Shown here one piece after another: positions 1 to 11,379 of a DNA stretch of 64,000 nt. Source of the DNA: Schistocerca nitens. Taxonomy: Eukaryota; Arthropoda; Insecta; Orthoptera; Acrididae. The notes under the pieces are model-generated. The model did no database searches and had not been told where the DNA came from. It saw nothing but the letters and a program-made list of their open reading frames with translations. Positions within the stretch are counted from its first letter, which is position 1. Each line of letters opens with the position of its first letter. The translations under genes were made by a program, and so were the position numbers. Location of the stretch: the NCBI RefSeq assembly GCF_023898315.1, contig NC_064621.1, positions 541,033,383 through 541,097,382 on the forward strand. Reading direction: 5' to 3'.

Positions 1-644
1 GCAGCTTGTGATTACCAGCAGCATTGCTGCACGCTAATAAAGTCACACGATCTTTGCACATTTTAAAACCAGGAGCATGGTCTTCTGCTTTTGATGCCAG
101 GCTTTTTGTTGGCAATGCCCTAAAATTAAGGCCAGTCTCGTCAGCGTTATTTAATTTGTTGGGGAGAATACTTTCCTGTTCTTATCATTTTTCAAACTCA
201 CCCAAATATTTCTTCGCTGCATCATGGTCAGAAGAAAGCTTCTCTCCAGTAATTGTTAGTTGACAGATTCCATGACGTTTTTTTGAATCTGTCCAACCAA
301 CCCATACTCGCACTAAGAGACTCATCACCGTTCATTAGCTTGTTCAGGTAAACAGCCTTCTCCTAAACCAGTGCTCCACTCAGAGGAGTTCCCCTTTCTC
401 TTTCTTGCATAAACCAAAGGAAAAGAGCATCATCCACTTTATCATACTGTTACTGTTTCAAAGTCTGCCGAATTTCGAGTGTTTTTCCTGAAGATGTTGC
501 ACAGGACTGTTCAAGCTTCTCTTGGTTCTTCTTTGAATCACAAATGATTACTTTGCCAACACCCAGTTCCGTTGCCAGTTTAGATACATTCTCACAACTG
601 TCTATCTGCTTCAAAGCATTCAGTTTTCCTTTGAGAGTTAACAT
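1..644 (-). pseudogene. Tigger/jerky-like transposase, broken
   Basis: This is a cut-and-paste transposase of the Tigger/jerky family. On the minus strand the open piece 644-450 is the N-terminal CENP-B-like helix-turn-helix (LTLKGKLNALKQID, then VSKLATELGVG). Next comes the second DNA-binding domain (ALFLWFMQERERGTPLSG around 430-370) and then the start of the DDE_1 catalytic domain, with the block NADETGLNFRALP (the first catalytic Asp) and RVTLLACSNAAG near 60-20. Reading requires several frame changes (for example near 450 and 210) and an in-frame stop after LSGALV, so it is dead. The rest of the catalytic domain is outside the window. Confidence 0.82.
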
Positions 645-1002
645 TGTATGTTTGTTTACTCATGACGAAAATATGTACACCACTACACCCGAATGAATAC
701 AATACAACTGTTACGCATGCCAGCGATCGATAACTAACATAACCAAGCACTTTGCGAGCCAGCTGGCAGTGCACTGACCTCAGACACTACAAAGGTCTCA
801 ACAATGCACAACAACACGGGCAGGGAATGAGAGTGAGCCATTGTTCCCACACTTGTTCCCATTTGTTACTATGGTGTACCTACTTATCTGATTTGTATAC
901 TTAATTGTAGAAACTTGTCACTGTAATTTTGGCTAGTCCAAACAAATCAGTAATCCGAACAAGGCCCAGTCCTAATTAGTTCGGATTAACGGGACTCCAC
1001 TG
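1..1002 (-). mobile_element. Tigger/pogo-type DNA transposon, 5' part
   Basis: The right boundary is a typical Tigger-style terminal inverted repeat. Read on the minus strand from 1002 it starts CAGTGGAGTCCCGTTAATCC, and it is followed on the + strand by the TA target dinucleotide at 1003-1004. The transposase remnant starts about 360 bases inside. The other end lies before position 1, so the copy is cut by the window edge. TIR type, TA target and DDE transposase agree on the pogo/Tigger branch of Tc1/mariner. Confidence 0.8.
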
Positions 1003-1013
1003 TACTGCCAAAA

Positions 1014-1775
1014 AGGAGCTGCATAAATATTTAGTCAGATCTTGATAAGATTTCAAAGTGGTGCAAAGATTGGCAACTCACTTTAACTGTTCATGAACTT
1101 ACAATTGTGCATTTCACAAAACATGTAGTATCCTATAATATCAATGAGTCATAGATGGAGTCGCCAACTCTTACAATTAGCTGGGTGAAACACATTATAG
1201 GGATATGAAATGGAATGTTCACATAGGCTCAGTCATGGGTTAAGTATGTGGTAGACTTCGGGTTATCAGTAGGATACTTGGGAGATTCAGTCAGTCTACA
1301 AAGGAGACTGCTTATAAATCACTCGTGTGACCCACTCTGGAATACTGCTCAAGTGTGTGGGATCCTTACCTAATAGGGCTAACAGGGGTATTGAACTATA
1401 CAGAGAGGGGAAGCACAAATGGCCACAGGATTATTTGTCTGAGAGAGATATTGAATGAACTGAAGTGGCAGACTGTTCAAGATAGACGTAAACTGTTCTG
1501 AGAAAGTTTACTAGCAAAGTTTCAAAGACTGGCTATAAATTAGAACTCAAGGAATATACAACAACCCCCTATTTAACGCTCACAAAGGGATTGTTAGACC
1601 GAGATAAGAATAATTGCGGCAAGAACAGAAGCATTCAGACACCCAGTCTTCCTGCACTCCATATGTGAATTGATTGGGAAGAAACTGTAATAACTGGTAC
1701 AATGGGAATGAACCTCTGCCATGAACGTCACAGTGGTTTGCCAAATATAGATGTAGATGCAGATGGATGCACATG
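1014..1775 (+). pseudogene. CR1/Jockey-group LINE 3' remnant
   Basis: This is a decayed 3' part of the same LINE family as the copy at 44696-47222. Broken frames match the RT thumb and C-terminal region: a KWCKDWQLTL-like block near 1055, the region matching LVRPILGYCSSVWDP near 1320-1370, LKWQTLQ-like near 1460, and the tail with repeated GATGTAGATGCAGATG near 1750-1768. That tail corresponds to the GATGTA-rich 3' end of the intact copy. Stops and frameshifts are numerous and there is no open frame of note. Confidence 0.72.
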
Positions 1776-1833
1776 GCCATAACTTCATCACCAAAGTTTT
1801 GGACAGAAAAAAAAAAGAGTACAATTTTATATA

Positions 1834-3018
1834 AGGGGCATTCAAAAAGAAATGAGCCGGAGGCATAGAAGTATTGACTCTGGCTGTTGAGACACTTGTC
1901 CCACTGTGACACAAGACGGTGAATGGCTGTATCATAAAATTCCCGGGACTGCGATGTTAATCGGTTCCGCACATACAGCTGGACATCCTCGTCCAAGGTG
2001 AATAGTTTGCCCCATCAGAACCTTTTTAAGAGGACCAAAAATGGCGTAATCACAGGGAGAGAGGTCTGGACTGTATGGAGGGTGGCTAAGAACCTCCCAC
2101 TTGAATTTCTGCAGGAGTGCCGCGGCTGTGTTGGCTGTATGAGGCTTTGCATTGTCATGAAGCAGAATAACCCCATGGGTAAGATTGCTTGGTTGTTATG
2201 ATTTGATCACTTGGTGAAGGGTGGTCAAGGTTTGCGAGTAACGCTGGGCATTCATTGTTGTCCCGTGCTGCAGGAAGTGAATCAGAAGGGGGCCATCTTG
2301 GTCAGAGAAGAATGTCAGCATAACTTTGTTGTTTTGGTTCTGATTCAAAGTAACGATACCATGACTCATTTCCAGCCACCAATCGTGCCAGGAACGCATT
2401 CCCTTTCCGAGTATAACGCTGCAGATGAGCTAGACAGTGGGCCATTCGACATACTTCCGGGTGTGGTTGAAGATTGTGGGTCACACACTTTGGACTTGTG
2501 CAGTCGTTCCTTCACGATGGTGTGAACACTTCCGGCACCCAATCTGACCACGGTGGCTATGGCTTTCACTGTCACTCAGCGGTCCTAGGCAATGAGTGCA
2601 TCCACTAGCTGGACGATGTCATCGGTAATGCAGTGTGGTGCTCCAGACTGTGCATCATCGGCTAATGATACACGTCCTTCCCTGAAGTGCTTGTGCCACA
2701 CCTTCATTCTTGCAAGGGACATGTAGTGTTCGCTGATAAATGTCCGTTCCTCCTCCTCCTTCTGCTATCAGAAAATGAACAACACTTCTTTGCTCTTCTG
2801 TTAATGCTTCCATGTCACTGTTTGCAATGCGACCGGCAGTGTTGGGGGACGATTGATGCATACTGCTGCTAGCTCTGTATAGTCGCATAACGTGCATGTG
2901 TGCCCCCTGGCGATGGGCTGTGAACTTCCACGTTCTGGTCGGAACCACACCTCGTTACACTCGCCACGATATTACCCTCCTGTCACTGGTTTGCACATTC
3001 CAGACTCCGGACACCCCT
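1834..3018 (-). mobile_element. mariner element, full length but dead
   Basis: Both ends begin AGGGG when read inward (AGGGGCATTCAAAAAG at 1834 and AGGGGTGTCCGGAGTC from 3018 on the minus strand), and each is flanked by TA (1832-1833 and 3019-3020). The length of about 1185 bp and the single transposase on the minus strand are typical for mariner. The TIRs match only in their first few bases, which suggests either decay or imperfect ends. Confidence 0.75.
1850..2813 (-). pseudogene. mariner transposase, frameshifted
   Basis: Mariner (SETMAR-like, normally DD34D) transposase spread over several minus-strand frames. The start is taken at 2813 (MEALTEEQRSVVHFL), giving the usual N-terminal helix-turn-helix. 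It continues with VTVKAIATVVRLGAGS near 2570, then NKVMLTFFSDQDGPLL with FLQHGTTMNAQRY near 2310-2240. The C-terminus is RLVSQWDKCLNSQ near 1920-1880. At least three frameshifts separate these blocks, so no functional enzyme is made. The order and spacing of the blocks match a roughly 340-residue transposase. Confidence 0.82.
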
Positions 3019-3245
3019 TATAGTTGCTGATGACTGGGAAAAGTAAAGGAGGTCTGTGGTGAAATTCAGGTTTTGAGAAGTTAATTCTCAATCTTTTTGC
3101 CAATTAGTGCTCATAACTGTAAGAAACATTTTGCAATTCTAATACAGAATCTGTGAAATACTGTAGTTTTATAATTAATTACCCTATCCAAAGTTTTCAT
3201 CGAATCTATAAAGTAATTTTGCATGAGTGTTGTATTAGCATACTG

Positions 3246-3485
3246 AGCAAGGTGGCACTGCGGTTAGTGCACTGGACTTGCTTTCGGAAGGTCAACAATT
3301 CAGTTCCACCTCTGACCATCCAAATTTAGGTTTTCCATGATTTCCCCAAATCACTCCAGGCAAATGCCAGGTTGGTTCCTATGAAAGGGTGCAGCTGATT
3401 TCCTTCTCCATCTTTGGCACAATCTGAGCTTGTGCTCCTTCTCTAGTGACCTTGTTGTCGACAAGATGTTAAGCTATGATTGTCC
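3246..3485 (+). repeat. tRNA-derived SINE copy
   Basis: A pol-III A-box-like stretch (TGGCACTGCGG, 3253-3263, followed by TTAGTGC) and a degenerate B box (GTTCCACCTC near 3302) head a SINE body. The body contains TTCCCCAAATCACTCCAGGC and ends near TTGTCGACAAGATGTTAA. This resembles an arthropod SINE family whose 3' end also appears at 54224-54273 and whose head appears in reverse at 47470-47590. Substitutions suggest an old copy. Confidence 0.65.
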
Positions 3486-3489
3486 TTCA

Positions 3490-4280
3490 ACACATTAATG
3501 TCAGTAACATTTTCAAGACAGTGGTTGTAGTAATTTCTGACTTCTAAGAAACAAGCTGGCTACATCTTCACAGCGCTCTTTGTGCTACCGAGTTGACTTT
3601 ATATGAACTTGGATAACCATGTGAACCAAGAATTTCTTGGACATCAGATTCTCTGTGTGATTGGCTGTTGTGTTTTAGGTAGCTTATGCTGTTAAACTGA
3701 ACTGTACACAAACATCAACTCTCATAGTTTAGAGCTGTTTATTCAGATATGATAGTTTTTACCTCCAAGCAACTATGCCAACTGTTAGTGAAAAATAAAG
3801 TGATTTGGTTTGCTTTAGATTTCGTATTTACAAACATTAAATGCAGATATCTGTAAAGGAAACTCAGAAACTATAAATTCTCATACTTTGTCTTTTGAGT
3901 CAGTTCACGAGGTGTACTCAGGGTAGTAAATTTGGTACCCACACCTGAAATGTCGTAAATTCATATAGAAATGATTTACTACAATAACTGAGATCTTTGT
4001 GGAGTATCTCCACAGGTTTCAGTTTCTAGAATGCCAAAATTTTGAAAAATAGTGCCTGTAGATAGATTAGTTTTCAGATGTTTGTGGAATTCCGACTATA
4101 ACATTCCCTATTGAAAATGTCTGCAGCTTGTATCTCCTTAGCAGATTGTTACAACTACTCTATAAATTGAATTATGACTTGCCTGAAGAGGAAACAAAAA
4201 TTACATAGATTAATCCTCCTGGGCTGCTGACACATGAAACAGTTCTGAAATAAGCTTTCACATCCATCAATTTTGAAAGC
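3490..4280. other. AT-rich non-coding stretch
   Basis: I see no coding domain, TIR, tail or RNA gene here. It is AT-rich unique-looking or fully decayed sequence. Confidence 0.5.
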
Positions 4281-4487
4281 AACAATGTAGGAAAAGGCAG
4301 ATTGCTACTTACCATACAGAAGACATGTCAAGTTGCAGGTAGGTACAATTAAAAGACACTCAAACATTGTTTTTGTGACGCTGGCCATGGCCGAAAGCTA
4401 TATGTAAGTGTCTTTTAATTGTACCTCTCAGCAACTTAATGCGTCTTCTTTACAGTAAATAGCAATTTGTCTTTTCCCACATTGTTG
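4281..4487. mobile_element. hairpin MITE, copy 1
   Basis: The ends are inverted repeats: AACAATGTAGGAAAAGGCAG at 4281 against the complement of CTTTTCCCACATTGTT ending near 4487. A second inner pair (ACAATTAAAAGACACT near 4347 and AAGTGTCTTTTAATTGT near 4406) lets most of the element fold on itself. It contains CCGAAAGCTATATGTAAGTG. It belongs to the same family as 28895-29257. There is no coding capacity. Confidence 0.7.
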
Positions 4488-4489
4488 AT

Positions 4490-5222
4490 ATTGCTACCTG
4501 AAGTTTCCATTGTTTGATTTAATTTTGAAACCATTGAGACATTTAGGGGCCCTGTCAGCAGCTGCTTAGGGAAAAATAATGCATCCATAAATGCACAATA
4601 TGATGCCCAAACTAGTTCACTAGCTTCTAATGCTAAGTGTAGAAGTCATAAGGTTTTCAAGTTCAAAACATGCTCAAGAATCAATTTTCCAGTTACAAAA
4701 GCATTGTAAAAAATATTCTGCATGCCAGGGAACAGGTGGCACATGATGCATGTTAAAGAACATCTGAATGGTGCTAGCCAACTTTTTCTCATTTGTGGCT
4801 GTATTCTCACCATCCAGACAAATGCAGCTACAAGGTCACTCCGTTCTGTTGAAAACTATTCTATCCTTTATAAACACGAAAGAAAGAAAAAATGCTGTTT
4901 TGCTTCATGTTTGTAGTGTGTTGTATTTTTAAGAGCCCATAACAGGAAGAGGTGAGCTTCAATCACCTTATTGTTTTTGAGGGTGCAAGTAGTGCACTAA
5001 CTGATCCATTTTGTGTTCATAATTTGCTATCAGTTCATATTTAAGAATATTTTATGTTTTTCATCCAATGCATTTTTTGTATAAATTTAATCTTTACACT
5101 TCAGAAGAACCAGTACAGTTTAATTCATTTCTTTTGAGTCCGAGTAATTTTATTGTCCTCATATGGTCATGGGCATACAGTAGTGTAGCTGCTGCTTCAT
5201 GTCTGCTGGTTATTAGATTTCT
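4490..5222. other. non-coding stretch
   Basis: Short open frames at 4722-4916 and 5068-5265 have no recognisable motif or homologue that I know and are taken as chance. Nothing else is seen. Confidence 0.5.
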
Positions 5223-5223
5223 G

Positions 5224-6497
5224 CAAGTGTTGACAGATGTGAAAATTATCGAACTATCAGTTTAATAAGTCATGGTTGCAAAATACTAACATGAATTCTT
5301 TACAAACGAATGGAAAAAATGGTAGAAGCCGACCTTGGGGAAGATCCGTTAGGATTGCGTAGAAAACAATGAACATGTGAGGCAATGCTGACCCTACGAC
5401 TTACCTTAGAAGATAGGTTAAGGGAAGGCAGACGTACGTTTCTAGCATTTGTAGATGTAGAAAAAACTTTTGACAATGTTGACTTGGAATACTCTCTTTC
5501 AAATCCTGAAGGTGGCAGGGGTAAAATACAGAGAGTGAAAGGCTATTTACAATGTGTACGGAAACAAGATGGCAATTATAAGAGCCAGAGAGCATGAAAG
5601 GGAAGCAGTGGTTGAGATCCCCGATGTTATTCAATCTGTATATTGAGCAAGCAGTAAAGAAAACAAAAGAAAAATTTGGAGTAGGAATAAAAATCCATGG
5701 AGAGGAAACAAAAACTTTGAGGTTTGCCGACAAAATTGTAATTCTGTCAGAGACAGCAAAGGATGTGGAAGAGCAGCTGAATGGAATGGACAGTGTCTTG
5801 AAAGGAGTATGTAAGATGAACATCAACAAAAGCAAAATGAGGATAATGGAATTTAGTAGAATTAAATCAGGTGATGCCAAGGGAATTAGATTAGGAAATG
5901 AGATACTTAGAGCAGTAAATGAGTTTTACTATTTGGGGAGTAAAATAACTGATGATGGTCGAAATAGAGAGGATATGAAATGTAGGCTGGCGATGGCAAA
6001 AAGGAAAGTATTTCTGAAGGAGAGAAATTTGTTAACATCAAGTATAGAGTTACGTCGGGAAGTCTTTTCAGAAAGTATTTGTATGGAGTGTAGCTATCTG
6101 TGGAAGTGAAACTTGGACGATAAATAGTGTAGACAAGAAGAGAATAGAAGCTTTCGAAATGTGGTGCTACAGAAGACTGCTGAAGATTAGATGTGTAGGT
6201 CACGTAACTAATGTGGAGGTACTGAATAGATGTGGCACAACTAGGGTAGAAGAAGCGATCAATTGGCAGGGCATGTTCTGAGGCATCAAGGGATCACCAA
6301 TTCAGTATTGGTGGGAACTGTGGAGGGTAAAATCGTAGAGGGATACCAAGGGATGAATACACTAAGCAGATTCAGAAGGATGTAGGCTGCAGTAGTTATT
6401 TGGAGATGAAGAGACTTTCACAGGATAGAGTAGGATGGAGAGCCGCATCACACCAGTCTCTGAACTGAAAATAACAACAACAACAACAACAACAACA
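5224..6497 (+). pseudogene. RTE-type LINE, 5'-truncated and decayed
   Basis: This is a 3' piece of the RTE family described at 32130-35432. It opens inside the RT domain at GTGTTGACAGATGTGAAAAT, the same sequence as at 34117. Broken frames then give the palm (VDVEKTFDNVD), the catalytic box as FADKIVILS with Asp-to-Lys at the second position near 5727, and the C-terminal block FYYLGSKITDDGRN. The tail is (CAA)n at 6471-6497. Relative to the intact copy it has frameshifts near 5515 and 5600, a loss of sequence around the GVRQGCSLSP motif, and further breaks after 6100. The truncated 5' end and simple-repeat 3' end are normal for target-primed LINE insertion. Confidence 0.88.
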
Positions 6498-6499
6498 TA

Positions 6500-7080
6500 T
6501 TGGTAAGATTGCACGTGACTTCACAGCCATTCTTGTGTTCTAGTCATTTTCGTATTGCAAGTTGGATGGGATGCCTACAAACTTCAACATTCTGACTAGT
6601 CGTTTCCCTAAATGTATACATAGAACACAATTTTAAAACACAGAAAAAGTTGATTTAAGTCTCTATTTATTTATTGTTTTATGTTTCCAGGAAAGATTAG
6701 GTCCATCTGGTCCTCCTTACAGCTAATCACACATTATGCAAATATTGCACTACTTTCAGATGGACACAAATGATATAATAGTTCATACATCTAACATGGA
6801 ATCCAACACAGAGAGAGAACTATAATATAGATATTAGAAATGAAAAGTAGAACAACAAAGGCAAATTACAAGGAGGTAGATTTAACTGTGAACACTGACA
6901 GCAGAGATGTGGAAAAAGGGGAGGGAGGAAAAGATGAGTGTGATCAGGGTTGATAAAAATCCATGTATTTACTGTAAATGCTATATCTAATAAATTACCT
7001 GAAATAAACTCTGAAAAATATATGGTGAACACTTGAAACTATAGTGATTTAAACCAATACAATGTTTTTTTGAGAGTGAT
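6500..7080. other. non-coding stretch
   Basis: AT-rich sequence with no coding match. It may contain the 3' flank of the piggyBac remnant that follows, but I could not find a clear TTAA-bounded terminal repeat on this side. Confidence 0.4.
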
Positions 7081-7084
7081 AAAG

Positions 7085-8560
7085 CTCAAATCATGGCACA
7101 GTACACAATGTTGGGTTTACAGTAAAAATGTTGCATCTGTATGATGTGTCTCTTCTTTGCTGTTTTGTTACACACAGCACACATCTCCTTAGGGCTATCT
7201 TCTGGTTTTTGTTGCTGGATTTGCTTATGGGAAGTGTCTACCAGTAAGTCGGTGACAGTCATTGCTTGTGTTCAAATGGCATTTGGTGGTAATTAGTTAG
7301 GAGTTCATCTATCAGTTTCACTCTAAACTCTAAATGGTCCTTCTTGTCTCCATTCTGGCAGTACAGTATGTAAGCATTTAGAACAGCCACATTTAACAAA
7401 TGCTTAAAAAATTTTTGTATCAAACCATACTCTGCTTTGTTTCCACAAGGAACGATTCCAGTAACTGGTCTTTCAGGTCCACTCCTGCCCATGTTTTGGT
7501 TGTAGTCAAAAATACAGAGTGATATCTGGGTCACTTGCACTTCTCCCCCTTTTCCTCTTCTTTGCACATCTTATTGTTGATTCACCATGCTTTGTTGTTA
7601 GCATTGTAACTTCCCTTTTATCCTTACATTTCAGAGCCACCAATTTCCCCTTTTGTGCACTGATCTTCTTTCATTTCTGTAATTTCGTATTTACTATATG
7701 TGACATTCCTTTACTACAATTTCTAATTATTCCTACTGCATCAGTATTCATGTACACAAGTCTTTTGGATAGGTCAGGACTTGAGTAGTAATTGTCCATA
7801 TACACACACCTACCTGCATCTAACAAGTTTCCACACAAATTTAACACCACCTTTGCCGACAGAAGATCATTATCTTTTATTATTTGACAGTTAAGATCAA
7901 TATCTCTTCCAGTGTACAAAATAAAGTTCCATAATTACCTGTTCTTGTCTCACAGTTCGGAAATTTCATCCTAAAGTGTTTTGCTTTCAAAGGTTTATAG
8001 TGCTTCCACAAGAGTCTCCCTTTCCACAGTAACAAGGACTTGTCAACACTTATGTTATTTTGTGGCTCATAAGCTCTCTGAAATCTTGCTTTCAAATGAT
8101 TTATCAGAGGCATAATTTTACAAATGTTTTTACAGCCATGTACATTGTAGATATTCTCTGTTGTCAGCAAAATGTAGGAAGCTTGTCAAGAGATGAAATC
8201 TTTCTTCACTCATAACATTAGGGAGGAAGGGCATTTCTAGCATGTTCTGTAAAATACATTTTAGCTGATCTTTTAGACACTATCCCCCATCCATAAAAAT
8301 GGAGCTAAAAGAACTCTGACTTCATCATCTTTGGTTGGAAACTACTTTACAAATTGCAATTTCATCAGAGAAAATATGTTTTCATGTTCCTTGTGTAAAA
8401 AACCATGTGTATATTTATTTGTTCCTTTGTCAATCATTTCTGTTATTTCATTGTCAAAGAACAATTCAAAGGAAGCTAATGGCCCTGCATTACCAGGAGT
8501 TCAAAGTTTCAGCCTACCTTCAGCAGTGCTCAATATAAATGCAGTTGGTGCTGAAATATT
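7085..8560 (-). pseudogene. piggyBac-family transposase, broken (copy 1)
   Basis: Minus-strand piggyBac transposase in pieces. The N-terminal region is at 8510-8330 (FELFFDNEITEMID). The catalytic core follows at 8170-7880 (AYEPQNNISVDKSLLLWKGRL, holding the first catalytic Asp) and at 7820-7780 (CVYMDNYYSSPD, holding the second). The third motif, AGVDLKDQ near 7490, survives only in a shifted frame beside DYNQNMG. The C-terminal part is at 7420-7330 (LLNVAVLNAYILY, then HLEFR). A cysteine-rich zinc-binding tail (MCAVCNKTAKKRH) ends at a TGA complementing 7085-7087. Several frameshifts make it non-functional. A TTAA at 8945-8948 beside CCTGAGGGG may mark its right end; this is tentative. Confidence 0.85.
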
Positions 8561-8939
8561 GTCATGTCCTTCCAGTTAGATGAGACTGCATTCTGCTCTG
8601 TCAATTAGTCATCTAAAGAATTATCAGACTCATTGTCCTCATTATCACTCTTCATCAAAAGTCATAGAACTTCAGCTTCATTCAGTCCTGCCATTGTGCA
8701 CAGTCTACGAAAAATTAGTACGCACACAAAGACAAAAAACATTCGTAACCCACACGAATAACAAATGCGAACTCTGTCAACATGAAGCTAAGGAATGTAC
8801 GACACTACTATTTAGTAGTCGTCTCTCAAACTGCATCGGCAGAGAGGGAAAACATTCAAAAATCACAGACGGCATATGACATAGCACATGCTGATCGAGG
8901 GGTAGGCGGCGGTCGAAATACACCGTTGCACATGCCTGA

Positions 8940-9705
8940 GGGGTTAAAGGAAAAGAATGATCTTACGCCGAATCTCCCAATTTCTATTGGATGGAGTTTC
9001 CAGCCTGATTGTCTACACATCTTTATTGACAATTATTCTAAATATGTATAAATTGTAAATGAGCAGTATGAAGAAGTCCATGCTAAAAATAGTAAAATCT
9101 TAGATAAGTTATAATTTATAAAGAATCCACTCATCTATGATAACTGTCAGAGGTTTGTAGAATCCTGGACCTCCTTTCAAGCAGACACAAATATTGCACA
9201 AGCCGTTGAGCCATGGGTCGAGTTTTTAGAAAGTCTTGACGTGGAACCATATATGAACATAATAAAGAAAATGAAAGGGACAAGAACTAGAATCCTTTTT
9301 CACTATCTTGCTAATATGTTGCATCCAAGATTCAGCGGGAGAAGATTAACTACTGAACAAGGAGAAACTGCAGGAAACTGGTTCATAGAGAGGCATCCAA
9401 AGTGGATTGCAAGTCTTATATCTTTTTAGGATTGCTGATGCTGATTCTGATTGTTTTCCACCCACTATGTTTTCTTATACAATTGTAACAGTTCCATCCA
9501 AACAAATGGCAAATGGAGGAAAAAAAGTACCAACATGATTTATTACTTTTGTAAAAAGCCTCATTTCTGATCCTGCCAGTATTGCATCCATTGAGAGAAT
9601 CTTCCCTAGCTAAGGGAATGTTTGTTTAAAATGAAGAAATAAGTTCGGAAAGAAAAGTGCAAGTAATTAGTGAACATCTATAAATTTCTGCATGCTTCCA
9701 AAAAG
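8940..9705 (+). pseudogene. hAT-family transposase C-terminal remnant
   Basis: The plus strand encodes decayed C-terminal parts of a hAT transposase: IFIDNYSKYV near 9020, an open piece at 9241-9429 with ILFHYLANMLHPRFSGRRLT, and the hAT dimerisation region near 9580-9690 (PASIASIERIFPS, then RNKFGKKSA). Stops and frame changes separate the blocks. No terminal repeats or 8-bp duplication were recognised, so limits are approximate. Confidence 0.68.
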
Positions 9706-10039
9706 GACTTAATTATACTTTAGTCATTCTAGTTCTTGAAGTCTAAATGTTATTTAATTGGCTTTCTTATATTGCAAGAAAAGTTAAAACACAATATTGA
9801 TAAATTTCTTGTGACTGTAAATAGTTGCCTTCAATAAATATTATGGCACTTTTAAATTTCTGTCAGGCTAACTAGTAAGATTTCGTATGTTACTTAAATT
9901 TTCTTAATTATGTTTAGTTGAGTTTTATTGTGTTTTTGCTGTAAAATTCATGAGCTTTTTGGTCAGGTTAAATTACAGCCACACTAAGCATGGTAGACCA
10001 CAAGTAACCATGACAAGGTGGAGGGGGAGGACTGTGGGG

Positions 10040-10095
<56 letters not shown>

Positions 10096-10140
10096 AGAAG
10101 CATCAAAGGGGATGATTCACTGTGTTGTTTAGCAGAGAGG
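9706..10140. other. AT-rich stretch ending in a GA microsatellite
   Basis: Nothing coding is seen. A (GA)n tract of about 48 bp lies at 10042-10091; the open frame running through it is a by-product of the repeat. Confidence 0.6.
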
Positions 10141-10149
10141 ACTGGCTGT

Positions 10150-10990
10150 GCACAAGTAGATATACAGTCTTAATTATTATCTATGAAGATACAACCAGCA
10201 ATATGAAACTTTGTGATAGTGTTGGTCTCTGCACATATTCATCCTTTAACGCAACATATTTTCTCTAATGATGGGTTATTCAGGAAATGCCTGGTGTGCA
10301 ATGATTTCTTCATTGGTGTAAAGAACATTCCATTGGGTGTATTACCGGGAGAATACTGGGTGTGAGACAAAATGTGATAGCTCTAAGAAGCACAATTTGC
10401 AACTGTGTACTGTGTAAAATGAGTTGGGGCTTGTTGTATAGTAAAAACACCGTGACACTTCTTTCTAACTGCCTCTTGTAACCATATCAGGAGATTTCAG
10501 TAGTTCGCTCCTGTGATGGTATGCCCTGTGTTGGCATAATATGTTAATACCACACCATGGCAGTCCCAAAAAGCGTATCGTATTGCCCGATGATGGCTGG
10601 GTTGCCTCTTTTTATGAGAGTGATGAATCCATGTGTTTCCACTGCTTCCTCTGTTACTTTCCTCGGACAGAGTCCTAATGATACACCCAACAATTGTCTA
10701 TGATGATTTGCTGGCTAAAGAAGTCATGAGGATTGGACAGCTGTAACATTTCCAATCCTACCTCAGTTTGATAGCCTTATTGAACTGATTTGAACAGCCA
10801 GAAGTCTGGGGGGCAGCTAACTTTGTCATGTTTAAAATGTGTAAGATGTTGAAAAATCATACATGGCTAATTTTCACTTTTTCCACTATCATCTCGATTG
10901 TGATACCCTGGTCTTCAAGCACCAGGGTCTCCTCATCTGGGCCACCTAACCACTGTGTCATATGATGATATTTTGTTGCCGTATACTTCC
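10150..10990 (-). pseudogene. mariner (SETMAR-like) transposase remnant
   Basis: Broken minus-strand reading gives mariner blocks in the right order. From high to low coordinate they are an N-terminal linker (GITIEMIVEKVKISH near 10900), the core segment with KKRQPSHH, then FWDCHGVVLTYYAN and GHTITGANY near 10580-10510, and LQEAVRKKCHG near 10470. This corresponds to the family's V-FFD-GVVHHEY and G-TIN-EYY region. Many stops are present and no terminal repeats were found. Confidence 0.65.
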
Positions 10991-11140
10991 ACTGACTTAG
11001 TACGGATTGTTGCTGCATTGTTCCCCTTCAAAAGTAGAAAACGAATTATGGCTTGATATGAAACTTTAATTAGTGTATTAATTTGTTATAAACAAATATA
11101 ACGTAATAGAAGAAAGTCCTTCATTTTACCCATAAATGCA

Positions 11141-11305
11141 TTGGGATATTGAGACTCCTTCTTCTGCCAGGAGGTGGAAGGGGAAGGAAGAGGGATGAAG
11201 GAAAAGGACTGGCAAAGTTGTGCAAAAGTCATCCAGAACCCAGAGTCAGAAGAGACTTGCCGGATGCGATGAGAAGGAAAGACTGATTGTTGGAGGCTGC
11301 ACAAG
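11141..11305. repeat. fragment of foldback element
   Basis: The stretch with CTTCTGCCAG, then GAAGGAAGAGGGATGAAGG, and GATGAGAAGGAAAGACTG matches one arm of the 42117-42585 foldback (compare 42205-42360). Only one arm is present here. Confidence 0.6.
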
Positions 11306-11379
11306 ACAAGATTTGAAGGTCTGAGTGGTGGAAGGTAGGGTAGTAAGCAAGTCAGAGATTATTGACAAAGTATCATGCA

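Noticed and set aside
9950-10132. Arg/Glu repeat protein
   Set aside because: Produced by the (GA)n microsatellite at 10042-10091.
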